DNA of 6,629 bases from Candidatus Latescibacterota bacterium (GTDB lineage: Bacteria > Latescibacterota > UBA2968 > UBA8231): positions 1-6,629 of the forward strand of contig JAJDUT010000101.1 of NCBI GenBank assembly GCA_022826515.1, read 5' to 3'. The notes beneath the pieces were generated by a model. It was not told where the DNA came from, ran no database searches, and saw only the letters and a program-made list of their open reading frames with translations. A program made the position numbers and the translations under genes. Of the stretch, positions 1 through 5,721 are shown piece after piece. How positions within the stretch are numbered: position 1 is the stretch's first letter; each line of letters opens with the position of its first letter.

Positions 1-67
1 TGAGGAAGAGCATTTGTCGGTTTTCGGCGAAATGCGTTTGGATCAGGTGTTCGTATAGGCGTCTCAT
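1..67 (-). CDS. N-terminal fragment of an AAA_14/DUF4143-type ATP-binding protein (cut by window edge)
   Basis: Read on the minus strand from an ATG at 67-65, the frame is open to the window edge and gives 22 residues, MRRLYEHLIQTHFAENRQML and then FL. The pattern of a short helical lead-in followed by ENRQMLFL is what I know from the start of AAA_14/DUF4143 ATPases, where it normally runs straight into the Walker A loop (a GPRQVGKT-like motif). That loop would lie just outside the window, so the catalytic residues cannot be checked. The start is well supported: an in-frame stop lies upstream at 115-113, there is no other in-frame start codon between, and a good promoter lies upstream at 110-138. 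No clear Shine-Dalgarno sequence is visible. Members of this family have an N-terminal ATPase domain and a C-terminal nuclease-like DUF4143 domain, and their cellular role is mostly unknown. The identification rests on a short stretch. Confidence 0.68.
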   Translation of the reverse strand, partial: MRRLYEHLIQTHFAENRQMLFL

Positions 68-84
68 GCGCTGACTAAACGGGT

Positions 85-124
85 TATATATCGTAAAATG
101 GACATGACTATTTTACGATGTATA
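85..124. promoter_or_regulatory. AT-rich operator-like dyad over the start site of the minus-strand ATPase gene
   Basis: Ten-base arms ATCGTAAAAT (90-99) and ATTTTACGAT (110-119) are perfect reverse complements around a 10-base spacer. Allowing one mismatch (89 with 120), the arms extend to 15 bases (85-99 and 110-124). The symmetry centre, between 104 and 105, falls almost exactly on the predicted transcription start of the minus-strand gene, and one arm contains its -10 box TAAAAT. A dimeric regulator bound here would block initiation, so I read it as an operator, possibly autoregulatory. The regulator is unknown. The dyad is far more AT-rich than the rest of the window. Confidence 0.6.
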
Positions 125-138
125 TATTATTTGGTCAA
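110..138 (-). promoter_or_regulatory. Sigma70-type promoter for the minus-strand ATPase gene
   Basis: On the minus strand, TTGACC (138-133) is followed after exactly 17 bases by TAAAAT (115-110). Each hexamer matches the vegetative consensus at five of six positions. Transcription would start near 103 and leave a leader of about 36 bases before the ATG at 67. The -10 lies within one arm of the dyad at 85-124. Confidence 0.6.
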
Positions 139-275
139 ACAACGTACACCGTCAGCGACACTCCCGCCACGACTTTCGTTGGCCGTTGGCCGCTGGTAAG
201 CTCTCGCCTCCTGCACTACTTCTTCGGCCGACCGCCGCTACCCTAAGCCTAACCCCACCCTAGGGGGCTCGCTTC

Positions 276-304
276 TTGACAAAGATACACCACTACGCTA
301 GCAT
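276..304 (+). promoter_or_regulatory. Candidate sigma70-type promoter of the transporter operon
   Basis: A perfect -35 hexamer TTGACA (276-281) is followed after 17 bases by TAGCAT (299-304), four of six matches to the -10 consensus. Transcription would start near 311, leaving only about ten bases before the preferred ATG at 321, so the first message would be almost leaderless. It also means the TTG at 276, which is in frame with the first gene, is better read as part of a -35 box than as a start codon. The region 139-275 upstream holds no credible gene; it is C-rich with a 7-bp tandem GTTGGCC at 178-191. Confidence 0.45.
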
Positions 305-320
305 CTTTATATCCAACCCC

Positions 321-989
321 ATGTTAGCTGCCCGCATCTTCAAGACGGCGCTCGCGCCCGCCCTCGTCTTACTTCCCTCCCCCAACCCAAGCGTTGAGCG
401 CGATATGGCCCGCGACATCGACGCCTTGCAACGCGCCGAGTGCGAATACCGGGGCATTGCCGCTAGCTTTGACGAACTCACCCGCGCCTACATTCTGCAA
501 GCATACGAAGACGGCCAACTGCTCCGCTGGCAGGCCCAGCCTAGCCCCTATAACCCCGAGACCGAGACCTTGGTCACCGCAGTCTTTACCACAACTGGCC
601 CCAAGGCATCCGCTCCCGTGCCCGAACTGGCCCATCTCCGCGCCCAGAGTGGGACGACGGGTGCCGGAGTCACTTGGCGTTACAGTAAGCTAGCGGCCGT
701 GCGGGTTGCGCCCCACAGCGACTTGGCCCACGACGCCATGGCCGTGTTTAGAGCCACGATTGACGACTTTGTCGAGCGCATGGTGTACGCACCCACCGGC
801 GGCGTGCTGCGCACGGCCCCTGCTCCCAACGCTCCAATGCTGGCCCGCGTCGAGGCAGGTGCGGTCCTGCTTGTCGAAGAAGAGCGAGCGGGCTACGTCC
901 GCGTGCGCCAGCCGCCAGAGTCGGAGGTCGGGTGGCTGAAGCGAGAGCAAGTGCAAACGATTGAGAAGGTCGATGGACGCAATCATTGA
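321..989 (+). CDS. Putative exported protein with C-terminal SH3b-like domain, first gene of the transporter operon
   Basis: The protein has 222 residues from the ATG at 321. I do not recognise a named family. The N-terminus has R5 and K8 followed by a hydrophobic run (about 9-19, [11 protein letters not shown]), a plausible short signal peptide or anchor. Residues 25-155 look mixed alpha/beta, with a hydrophilic, proline-containing middle (70-115), and match nothing I can name. Residues about 158-213 resemble a bacterial SH3 domain: [20 protein letters not shown], then GYVRVR and a closing VGWLKREQV, the usual last strand of SH3b folds. SH3b domains generally bind peptidoglycan or proteins, so a periplasmic accessory role is an inference. 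The start at 321 is chosen because codons from there look coding, while 276-320 includes a -35 box and rare-looking ATA codons; ATG 405 is an alternative that would lose the export signal. No Shine-Dalgarno sequence is seen. The 3' end overlaps the ATPase gene by 17 bases, so the two are probably coupled. Confidence 0.72.
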   Translation: MLAARIFKTALAPALVLLPSPNPSVERDMARDIDALQRAECEYRGIAASFDELTRAYILQAYEDGQLLRWQAQPSPYNPETETLVTAVFTTTGPKASAPVPELAHLRAQSGTTGAGVTWRYSKLAAVRVAPHSDLAHDAMAVFRATIDDFVERMVYAPTGGVLRTAPAPNAPMLARVEAGAVLLVEEERAGYVRVRQPPESEVGWLKREQVQTIEKVDGRNH

Positions 990-1671
990 AATACGCAACC
1001 TGACCAAGACCTACGATATGGGAGCAACTGCAGTCCACGCCCTAAGCGAGGTGGACCTCTGCGTGGCCACAGGCGAATACGTGGCCATCATGGGGCCGTC
1101 GGGATCGGGCAAAAGCACCCTGCTCAACATCCTCGGCTGCCTCGACGTGCCCACCTCGGGCAGCTACGCACTCGGCAACGTCCGCGTCAGCGAGATGGAG
1201 GACGACGACTTAGCGAGGATCCGCAACCAGGAGATCGGCTTTGTCTTCCAAACCTTTAACCTCCTGCCCCGCGCCAACGCCCTCGGCAACGTCGAACTGC
1301 CGCTGATCTACAGCGGTCTGCCGGCGCACCAACGCCGCGAGCAGGCCGCCCGCGCCCTCGAATCCGTGGGCTTGGCCGAGCGCATCGACCACCGGCCCAA
1401 CGAGCTGTCCGGCGGCCAGAAGCAGCGCGTGGCCATTGCTCGCGCCCTCGTCAACGAGCCTTCCATCATCCTCGCCGACGAGCCGACCGGCGCTCTCGAC
1501 TCCCGCACTGGCGACGAAATCATGGACCTCTTCGACCAAGTACACGCCGCGGGCAACACCATCCTCCTCGTGACGCACGAAGAGCACCTCGCCCGCCGCA
1601 GCCACCGCATCGTCCGCTTCCGCGATGGCCGCATCGAAAGCGATAGCCCAACCGAGGAGGCCGCCCAGTGA
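973..1671 (+). CDS. ABC transporter ATP-binding protein, MacB/LolD type
   Basis: A complete 232-residue nucleotide-binding subunit that hydrolyses ATP on the inner face of the cytoplasmic membrane to drive the permease encoded at 4217-5464. All motifs are present in order: Walker [10 protein letters not shown] (41-49), Q-loop with Q93 in [10 protein letters not shown], signature LSGGQ (145-149), Walker B IILADEP with D169 and E170, D-loop ALD (174-176) and H-loop H202 in VTHE. The GALDS ending of the Walker B/D-loop region and the [10 protein letters not shown] stretch are typical of the MacB/LolD/FtsE group that pairs with FtsX-fold permeases. In MacB itself the ATPase is fused to the permease; here they are separate genes with two adaptors between them. 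The ATG at 973 is chosen over the in-frame TTG at 961 because [10 protein letters not shown] then sits where the family N-terminus does. GAGAAGG (963-969) may serve as ribosome binding site but is only 3 bases away. The gene overlaps its upstream neighbour by 17 bases and the next by 4. Confidence 0.95.
   Translation: MDAIIEIRNLTKTYDMGATAVHALSEVDLCVATGEYVAIMGPSGSGKSTLLNILGCLDVPTSGSYALGNVRVSEMEDDDLARIRNQEIGFVFQTFNLLPRANALGNVELPLIYSGLPAHQRREQAARALESVGLAERIDHRPNELSGGQKQRVAIARALVNEPSIILADEPTGALDSRTGDEIMDLFDQVHAAGNTILLVTHEEHLARRSHRIVRFRDGRIESDSPTEEAAQ
1654..1660 (+). promoter_or_regulatory. Strong ribosome binding site that decides the GTG start of the first adaptor
   Basis: GAGGAGG lies 7 bases before the GTG at 1668, within the last codons of the ATPase gene. 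It is the clearest Shine-Dalgarno sequence in the window. It supports the GTG start, which forms a 4-base GTGA overlap with the ATPase stop codon. Confidence 0.75.
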
Positions 1672-2849
1672 GAGCCGTCTTTTGCGTCCTAGTGCTGTGC
1701 GCCTGTCGGGGCGCGCCGCCCGACCTGCCCACGGCCGAGGTCGTGCGCGGCGATTTTGCCGTGACGCACTTTGAGGGGGGCGAGGTGCGCGCGGCCAGCG
1801 GCGAAGTTGTGGCGTCGCCGCGGATCGGCGGCCGACTCAAAATTATCCACCTCTGGCCCGAAGGGGAGCAAGTGGATGTCGGCGATTTGATCCTCCAGTT
1901 CGACCCGGCCGAGTTTGAACGGGAGATGCTCGACCGCGAGGGGCGGCTCGAACAAGCCCACTCCGACTTCACCAAGGCCAAGGCCGAGCGCGAGCAACGC
2001 CTAGCTGACATCAAGCGCAAAATCCAGCAGCGGCAGGCCGAACTCAAACTCGCCGCGCTCAACCAAGAACGCCAACAGTTTGCCTCGACTATTGACCAAG
2101 AGCAAGGGCACATCAATTTGGCGAAGGCCCGGCGCGCCGTAGCGGAAGCGCGGCAGGAATCCGTAGCCCAGGAAGTGGTCAATCGCGTGGATTTTCGCAA
2201 GCATGAGCTGAACATCGCCCGGAGGCAGGAGCGCTACGAAAGGGCGCGCCGCGACCACGAACGCACCAGCATCTATGCGACCAAACCGGGTATTGTGGTC
2301 TATCGCAAAATCTGGAAACCCGGCACCGACGAGGAGGGCAAAGTCGCGATCGGGGACCAGGTTTGGGGCGGCCGCGCCTTGCTTGAAATACCCGATTTGC
2401 GCAAGATGCAAGTGCTGTGCCTGATCGGCGAAATGGACATCGAGCGCGTGCGCGTCGGCCAGCGGGCCTACATCCGGCTCGAAGCCTTTCCCGGCCCGGT
2501 CTTCAATGGGGTGGTGTCCGAACTGGCACCCATGGCCTCACCCCAGCCCGGTGCACCCGATATTCACGTCTTCGAGTTGGTCATTGACGTCGACGAGCAG
2601 GATGAGCGGCTCAAGCCGGGCATGTCGGCCGAGGTCGAAATCGTCTTAGAAACCGTCCCCGAGGCCCTCTCGGTGCCGCTGAATGCCCTCTTCGAGCGAG
2701 CGGATGGCCTCGTCGCTTTCCGCCTCGCCAACGGAAAATTCGTGGAAGTGCCCGTAGTGATCGGGCACAAAAACGCCACCGCGGCGGTCGTCTCTTCTGG
2801 CTTGGCCGCAGGCGATATCGTCGCCCTGCAAGACCCCAATGCGCACTGA
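1668..2849 (+). CDS. Periplasmic adaptor (HlyD/MacA-type membrane fusion protein), probable lipoprotein
   Basis: A complete 393-residue adaptor that would bridge the inner-membrane permease and an outer-membrane channel. The N-terminus [15 protein letters not shown] is short and hydrophobic; LCAC can serve as a lipobox with C13 as the lipidated residue, though Cys at -2 is unusual. The lipoyl/barrel-sandwich halves are at about 45-80 ([28 protein letters not shown]) and 205-243 ([22 protein letters not shown]). Between them residues about 82-198 form a long charged, proline-free helical hairpin. A beta-barrel follows (about 244-328, with [15 protein letters not shown]) and a membrane-proximal domain closes the chain (about 330-393). 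The GTG start is backed by GAGGAGG seven bases upstream and overlaps the ATPase stop. Its closest visible relative is the next gene, which shares the string PEGEQVxVGDL and the same domain order. The transported substrate cannot be inferred. Confidence 0.92.
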   Translation: MRAVFCVLVLCACRGAPPDLPTAEVVRGDFAVTHFEGGEVRAASGEVVASPRIGGRLKIIHLWPEGEQVDVGDLILQFDPAEFEREMLDREGRLEQAHSDFTKAKAEREQRLADIKRKIQQRQAELKLAALNQERQQFASTIDQEQGHINLAKARRAVAEARQESVAQEVVNRVDFRKHELNIARRQERYERARRDHERTSIYATKPGIVVYRKIWKPGTDEEGKVAIGDQVWGGRALLEIPDLRKMQVLCLIGEMDIERVRVGQRAYIRLEAFPGPVFNGVVSELAPMASPQPGAPDIHVFELVIDVDEQDERLKPGMSAEVEIVLETVPEALSVPLNALFERADGLVAFRLANGKFVEVPVVIGHKNATAAVVSSGLAAGDIVALQDPNAH

Positions 2850-2864
2850 CGCGGGAAAGCTTTT

Positions 2865-4217
2865 ATGACACAGATCAAACGCCGCTGGTGGCTCCTCGCC
2901 CCGCTGTTAGTCCTCGGCCTAGGCGGAGCCTGGCTTGGTGAGCACTTGATGCACAACGAAGCCGAATCCTCCATCCCCACGTACCCAGTCCAGCAGGGCG
3001 AGTTTGTCATCAAACTCAAGCTCAAGGGCGGCGAGTTGGAAGCGGTGGAGGCCGAAAACGTCGTCGCGCCCCGCGTTCGCGGCCAGCTCAAAATCGTCGA
3101 GTTGTTTCCCGAAGGAGAACAAGTAGCAGTCGGCGACCTATTGGTCCAATTTGAACAGACGGATTTTCAGAAGCGGGTCATGGACGACGAGCAGGAGGTC
3201 GAGTCCGCCAAGGCCGACCTAGAAAAAACGCTAGCCACGCAAAAGGCCGATATCGCCAAGCTCGAAGCCGACATTGCCAACGAGGAGGCTAATTTGCGCT
3301 TGGCCGAGCTAAAGGTAGAGCGCATGGTCTTTGAGGCCACCGTGCAAAAGGAAGAAGCCGAAATCGAGGCCCACAAAGCCAAGCTGAGCCATCAGCAGGC
3401 CATCGAAAAACTGGCCTCGCAAAAGATCGTCAACGCCGCTGAAGTCAAAAAGCGCCAACTCAACATCGAACGCCAAGAGCGCGATTTGCAAAAGGCGCGC
3501 GACGATCTGGCAAGCACGACCATCAAGGCCGAAAAGCCCGGTTTAGTTGTGTACGGCAAGGTGTGGAAGGGCGAGCGGCCGGAAAAGATCCGCGTCGGCG
3601 ACGAGATCTGGGGCGGCGTCAACGTCATTTCTCTGCCCGACCTCTCCCACATGCAGGTCAAAACCTACGTCAACGAGGTCGAGGTCGATAAGCTCGACAC
3701 CGGCCAAGTCGCCACCATCAAGCTCGACGCCCTGCCCGAACCCACATTCCACGGCAAAATCAAGAGCATCGCCTCGCTCGGCCGCGAGAAGGAAGGCGAA
3801 AAAAACGTCAAAGTATTTGACGTGATCATCCAGATCGAAGAAGAAGATGTTCGCCTCAAACCCGGCATGACTGCCACCTGTCACGTCGTCGTCGAAACCA
3901 TCCCGCCGAGGCCGGTGGCTCCTCCAGACTCCGTACAAAGCGAGGCCACCGAAGTCGCGACCGCCGCACCCATGCCCCTCTATATCCCCCTAGACGCGGT
4001 CTTTGAGAAGGATGGGCGCACCCTCGTCTATCGCTTGGTGGGCGGCCAGCCCGAGGAGCGGGAAGTGAAGCTGGGCCAGAAAAACGAGGACTTCGTCATC
4101 GTCGAAGAAGGGCTGGCGCCCAACGACCGCGTCACTCTGCGCGACCCGCTCCAAGCGGCCGACGCCAGCGGCCTCATGAAGGAGGCCGACGCCTTGCCCG
4201 CTCCCCAAGCGCACTAA
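2865..4217 (+). CDS. Second periplasmic adaptor (HlyD/MacA-type membrane fusion protein), membrane anchored
   Basis: A complete 450-residue adaptor, paralogous to the preceding gene and 15 bases downstream of it. Positive residues K5-R7 precede a single transmembrane segment (about 8-24, WWLLAPLLVLGLGGAWL), so it is anchored by an uncleaved helix with the body in the periplasm. Barrel-sandwich halves lie at about 65-97 (PRVRGQLKIVELFPEGEQV) and 223-258 (EKPGLVVYGKVWKG, VGDEIWGG). A helical hairpin of alternating Lys/Glu/Ala occupies about 100-217. The beta-barrel is about 259-345 (RLKPGMTATCHVVVE) and the membrane-proximal domain about 372-428. Two parts are absent from the first adaptor: a Pro/Ala-rich linker (about 347-369) between the last two domains and a 22-residue Ala-rich C-terminal tail. 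GGGAAAG (2853-2859) is a modest ribosome binding site 5 bases from the ATG. The stop codon shares one base with the permease start, implying coupled translation and fixed stoichiometry. Confidence 0.93.
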   Translation: MTQIKRRWWLLAPLLVLGLGGAWLGEHLMHNEAESSIPTYPVQQGEFVIKLKLKGGELEAVEAENVVAPRVRGQLKIVELFPEGEQVAVGDLLVQFEQTDFQKRVMDDEQEVESAKADLEKTLATQKADIAKLEADIANEEANLRLAELKVERMVFEATVQKEEAEIEAHKAKLSHQQAIEKLASQKIVNAAEVKKRQLNIERQERDLQKARDDLASTTIKAEKPGLVVYGKVWKGERPEKIRVGDEIWGGVNVISLPDLSHMQVKTYVNEVEVDKLDTGQVATIKLDALPEPTFHGKIKSIASLGREKEGEKNVKVFDVIIQIEEEDVRLKPGMTATCHVVVETIPPRPVAPPDSVQSEATEVATAAPMPLYIPLDAVFEKDGRTLVYRLVGGQPEEREVKLGQKNEDFVIVEEGLAPNDRVTLRDPLQAADASGLMKEADALPAPQAH

Positions 4218-5464
4218 TGGATCTACGCGAAACCGCCTCGTTGAGCCTAGTCGGCCTGCTCTCGCACAAGCTGCGGACCTTGCTGACCATGCTCGGCATC
4301 ATCTTCGGCGTGGCCGCGGTCATAGCCATGCTCTCAATCGGCGAGGGTGCCAAGCAGGAATCCCTCGAACAAATCCGCCAGATGGGCATTAGCAATATCA
4401 TCGTCCAGCACTGGCAAAAAGAAGCCGACGAGGTGACCGAAGCCGCCGATACCGACCACAATCGCTCCCCGGGCCTGACTTGGGACGATGCGCGGTCCAT
4501 TGACCGCATCTGCCTGTTGGCCGACTACGTCACCCCCCAGCGCGAGCTCAAGGTCAAGGCCCAAGCCCAAGGCCACACCTTCCGCACCATGATGGTGGGC
4601 ACGACGCCCGACTATCTGACCGTGCTCGACGCCCGCATGGGCAGCGGGGTGTTTTTTTCTCAGGAGGACCTAAACACCGCCAAGCGCGTCTGCGTGTTGG
4701 GCGCAGACGCCAAGCGGGCGCTGTTCTTTTTTGATAATCCCTTGGGCGGCCGGGTCAAAATCCGCAATCAGTGGTTTACGGTCATCGGCGTGCTCGAAGA
4801 TAAGGGCGCGGCCGGCGGCAAAATCGGCGGCGTGCTCGAAGTGCGCAATACCGACGAGGATATCTACGTTCCACTGACGGCCCTGCTCAACCGCTTCCAC
4901 TGGGAGCCGGGCGAGCCTGAGCTGACCCAAATCACCGTCAAGATCCCCAACTCCAACCAACTGCCAGAGGTCGCGGCCATCGTCCGCACCATCCTCAACC
5001 GGCGGCATCGCGGCGTCGAGGACTTCAAGATCGCCATTCCCGAAGAGCTGTTGCGCCAGAGCCAGAAAACGCAGCAGATATTCAACATCGTCATGGGCTG
5101 TATTGCCGGCATCTCTTTGTTGGTCGGCGGCATCGGCATCATGAATATCATGTTGGCCTCGGTGCTCGAGCGCACGCGCGAAATCGGCATTCGCCGCGCC
5201 TTGGGCGCGCGGCGGCGCGACATCCTCGCGCAGTTTTTGGTGGAGTCGCTGTTGGTCAGCCTAATCGGCGGCCTGACTGGGGTAGTGCTGGGCTACGCCA
5301 TCCCGGAAGTGATCACCCTGTACGCGGGCTGGCGCACCATCGTCCAGCCTTGGACCATTGTCCTCGCCTTTGGGGTCTCGGCTGCGGTCGGCATTGGTTT
5401 CGGCATCTACCCAGCCCGCCAAGCCGCCCTGCTCAACCCCATAGACGCCCTGCGCTACGAATAG
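4217..5464 (+). CDS. MacB/FtsX-type ABC transporter permease
   Basis: A complete 415-residue inner-membrane subunit. Topology is the MacB type: TM1 at about 22-41 (LLTMLGIIFGVAAVIAMLSI), a large periplasmic domain (about 45-285, MacB_PCD-like), then three segments at about 289-313, 341-363 and 377-398. GEGAK after TM1, the cytoplasmic ERTREIGIRRALGARRRDI (318-336) after TM2, and the C-terminal PARQAALLNPIDALRYE are hallmarks of the MacB/LolC/FtsX family; the cytoplasmic segment is the coupling region that contacts the ATPase. Unlike MacB it carries no N-terminal ATPase, which is supplied by the gene at 973-1671. Such permeases do not thread substrate through the membrane; in MacAB they pump by moving the periplasmic domain against the adaptor/TolC conduit. 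The ATG at 4217 shares its A with the TAA of the second adaptor and has no Shine-Dalgarno sequence, so it probably depends on re-initiation. A terminator hairpin begins at its stop codon. Confidence 0.95.
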   Translation: MDLRETASLSLVGLLSHKLRTLLTMLGIIFGVAAVIAMLSIGEGAKQESLEQIRQMGISNIIVQHWQKEADEVTEAADTDHNRSPGLTWDDARSIDRICLLADYVTPQRELKVKAQAQGHTFRTMMVGTTPDYLTVLDARMGSGVFFSQEDLNTAKRVCVLGADAKRALFFFDNPLGGRVKIRNQWFTVIGVLEDKGAAGGKIGGVLEVRNTDEDIYVPLTALLNRFHWEPGEPELTQITVKIPNSNQLPEVAAIVRTILNRRHRGVEDFKIAIPEELLRQSQKTQQIFNIVMGCIAGISLLVGGIGIMNIMLASVLERTREIGIRRALGARRRDILAQFLVESLLVSLIGGLTGVVLGYAIPEVITLYAGWRTIVQPWTIVLAFGVSAAVGIGFGIYPARQAALLNPIDALRYE

Positions 5465-5492
5465 TAGGGGGCGGTTTACCGCCCCCTACTTT
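5463..5492 (+). terminator. Intrinsic-type terminator of the transporter operon
   Basis: A 12-bp perfect stem, AGTAGGGGGCGG (5463-5474) with CCGCCCCCTACT (5479-5490), encloses a TTTA loop whose outer T and A can also pair. It starts inside the permease TAG stop codon. Only three T residues (5490-5492) follow the stem, and the first belongs to it, so it is a very stable hairpin with a weak U-tract. It is likely to stop transcription or to protect the mRNA 3' end. Confidence 0.7.
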
Positions 5493-5521
5493 GACGGCAA
5501 TCGCCGCCTGACCTTACTTAC

Positions 5522-5638
5522 TGACGTTACGCAGCGTCTTTCAGCACCCGCTACCGGTCTTGCCGCTCTCGATCCCGGATGGGACCAGGCCAGCAGCCAA
5601 CCACCGGCCACTGATACCAAGCTTAGTGCGTAACGTCA
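5522..5638. repeat. 117-bp segment bounded by perfect 12-bp inverted repeats, MITE-like candidate
   Basis: TGACGTTACGCA (5522-5533) and TGCGTAACGTCA (5627-5638) are exact reverse complements at the two ends of a 117-bp non-coding segment. Pairing stops immediately inside and outside the arms. I see no target-site duplication in the flanks. On the minus strand a 32-codon ORF (5639-5541) almost fills it: its ATG overlaps the right arm and its stop falls just inside the left arm. I recognise no family for that peptide. The segment could be a miniature mobile element, the remnant of a larger insertion, or a long-range RNA stem in the spacer. The symmetry is certain; the mobile-element reading is not. 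Confidence 0.4.
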
Positions 5639-5658
5639 TCTTGCTCGAATAGCATCCA

Positions 5659-5678
5659 TTCGCGGTTCGAGCCGCGAA
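5659..5678. repeat. Small hairpin upstream of the surface-protein gene
   Basis: TTCGCGG (5659-5665) and CCGCGAA (5672-5678) form a perfect 7-bp stem around TTCGAG, extendable by a T-G wobble pair to leave a TCGA tetraloop. No T-tract follows, so it is not a standard terminator. Its right arm runs into the first copy of the 15-bp tandem repeat at 5673-5702. It may be an operator or a leader structure. Confidence 0.4.
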
Positions 5679-5702
5679 ATCACTGAACGCGAAATCACTG
5701 AA
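5673..5702. repeat. Perfect 15-bp tandem duplication just upstream of the surface-protein ribosome binding site
   Basis: CGCGAAATCACTGAA occurs twice head to tail (5673-5687 and 5688-5702) with no mismatch and no spacer. The second copy ends within the purine-rich AAGGGGAG (5701-5708) that probably serves as ribosome binding site for the ATG at 5722. It could be paired binding sites for a regulator or a recent slippage duplication. Confidence 0.75.
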
Positions 5703-5721
5703 GGGGAGAGTAGAGTACAAA

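Noticed and set aside
2..58. Plus-strand C-terminal fragment EEEHLSVFGEMRLDQVFV ending in TAG at 56-58
   Set aside because: The minus-strand frame over the same bases gives a recognisable family N-terminus with a good promoter in front; the plus-strand fragment resembles nothing.
178..191. Tandem GTTGGCC direct repeat
   Set aside because: Only 7 bp and two copies in GC-rich spacer; expected by chance and not near a -35 or -10 box.
258..265. CCCTAGGG palindrome upstream of the operon promoter
   Set aside because: An 8-bp palindrome is too short to support an operator on its own.
1210..1605. Long minus-strand frame opposite the ATPase
   Set aside because: Antisense shadow of a strongly motif-supported gene; typical for GC-rich coding DNA.
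3799..3807. Run of seven A residues (A AAA AAC) in the second adaptor, a possible -1 slippery site
   Set aside because: The zero frame continues through conserved barrel and membrane-proximal domains, and no sensible alternative frame follows.
4652..4658. Run of seven T residues in the permease, a possible phase-variable tract
   Set aside because: Too short for efficient slippage and the frame is intact on both sides.
5522..5638. Integron attC site
   Set aside because: The core order is GTT...AAC, the reverse of the outer RYYYAAC...GTTRRRY arrangement of attC sites.
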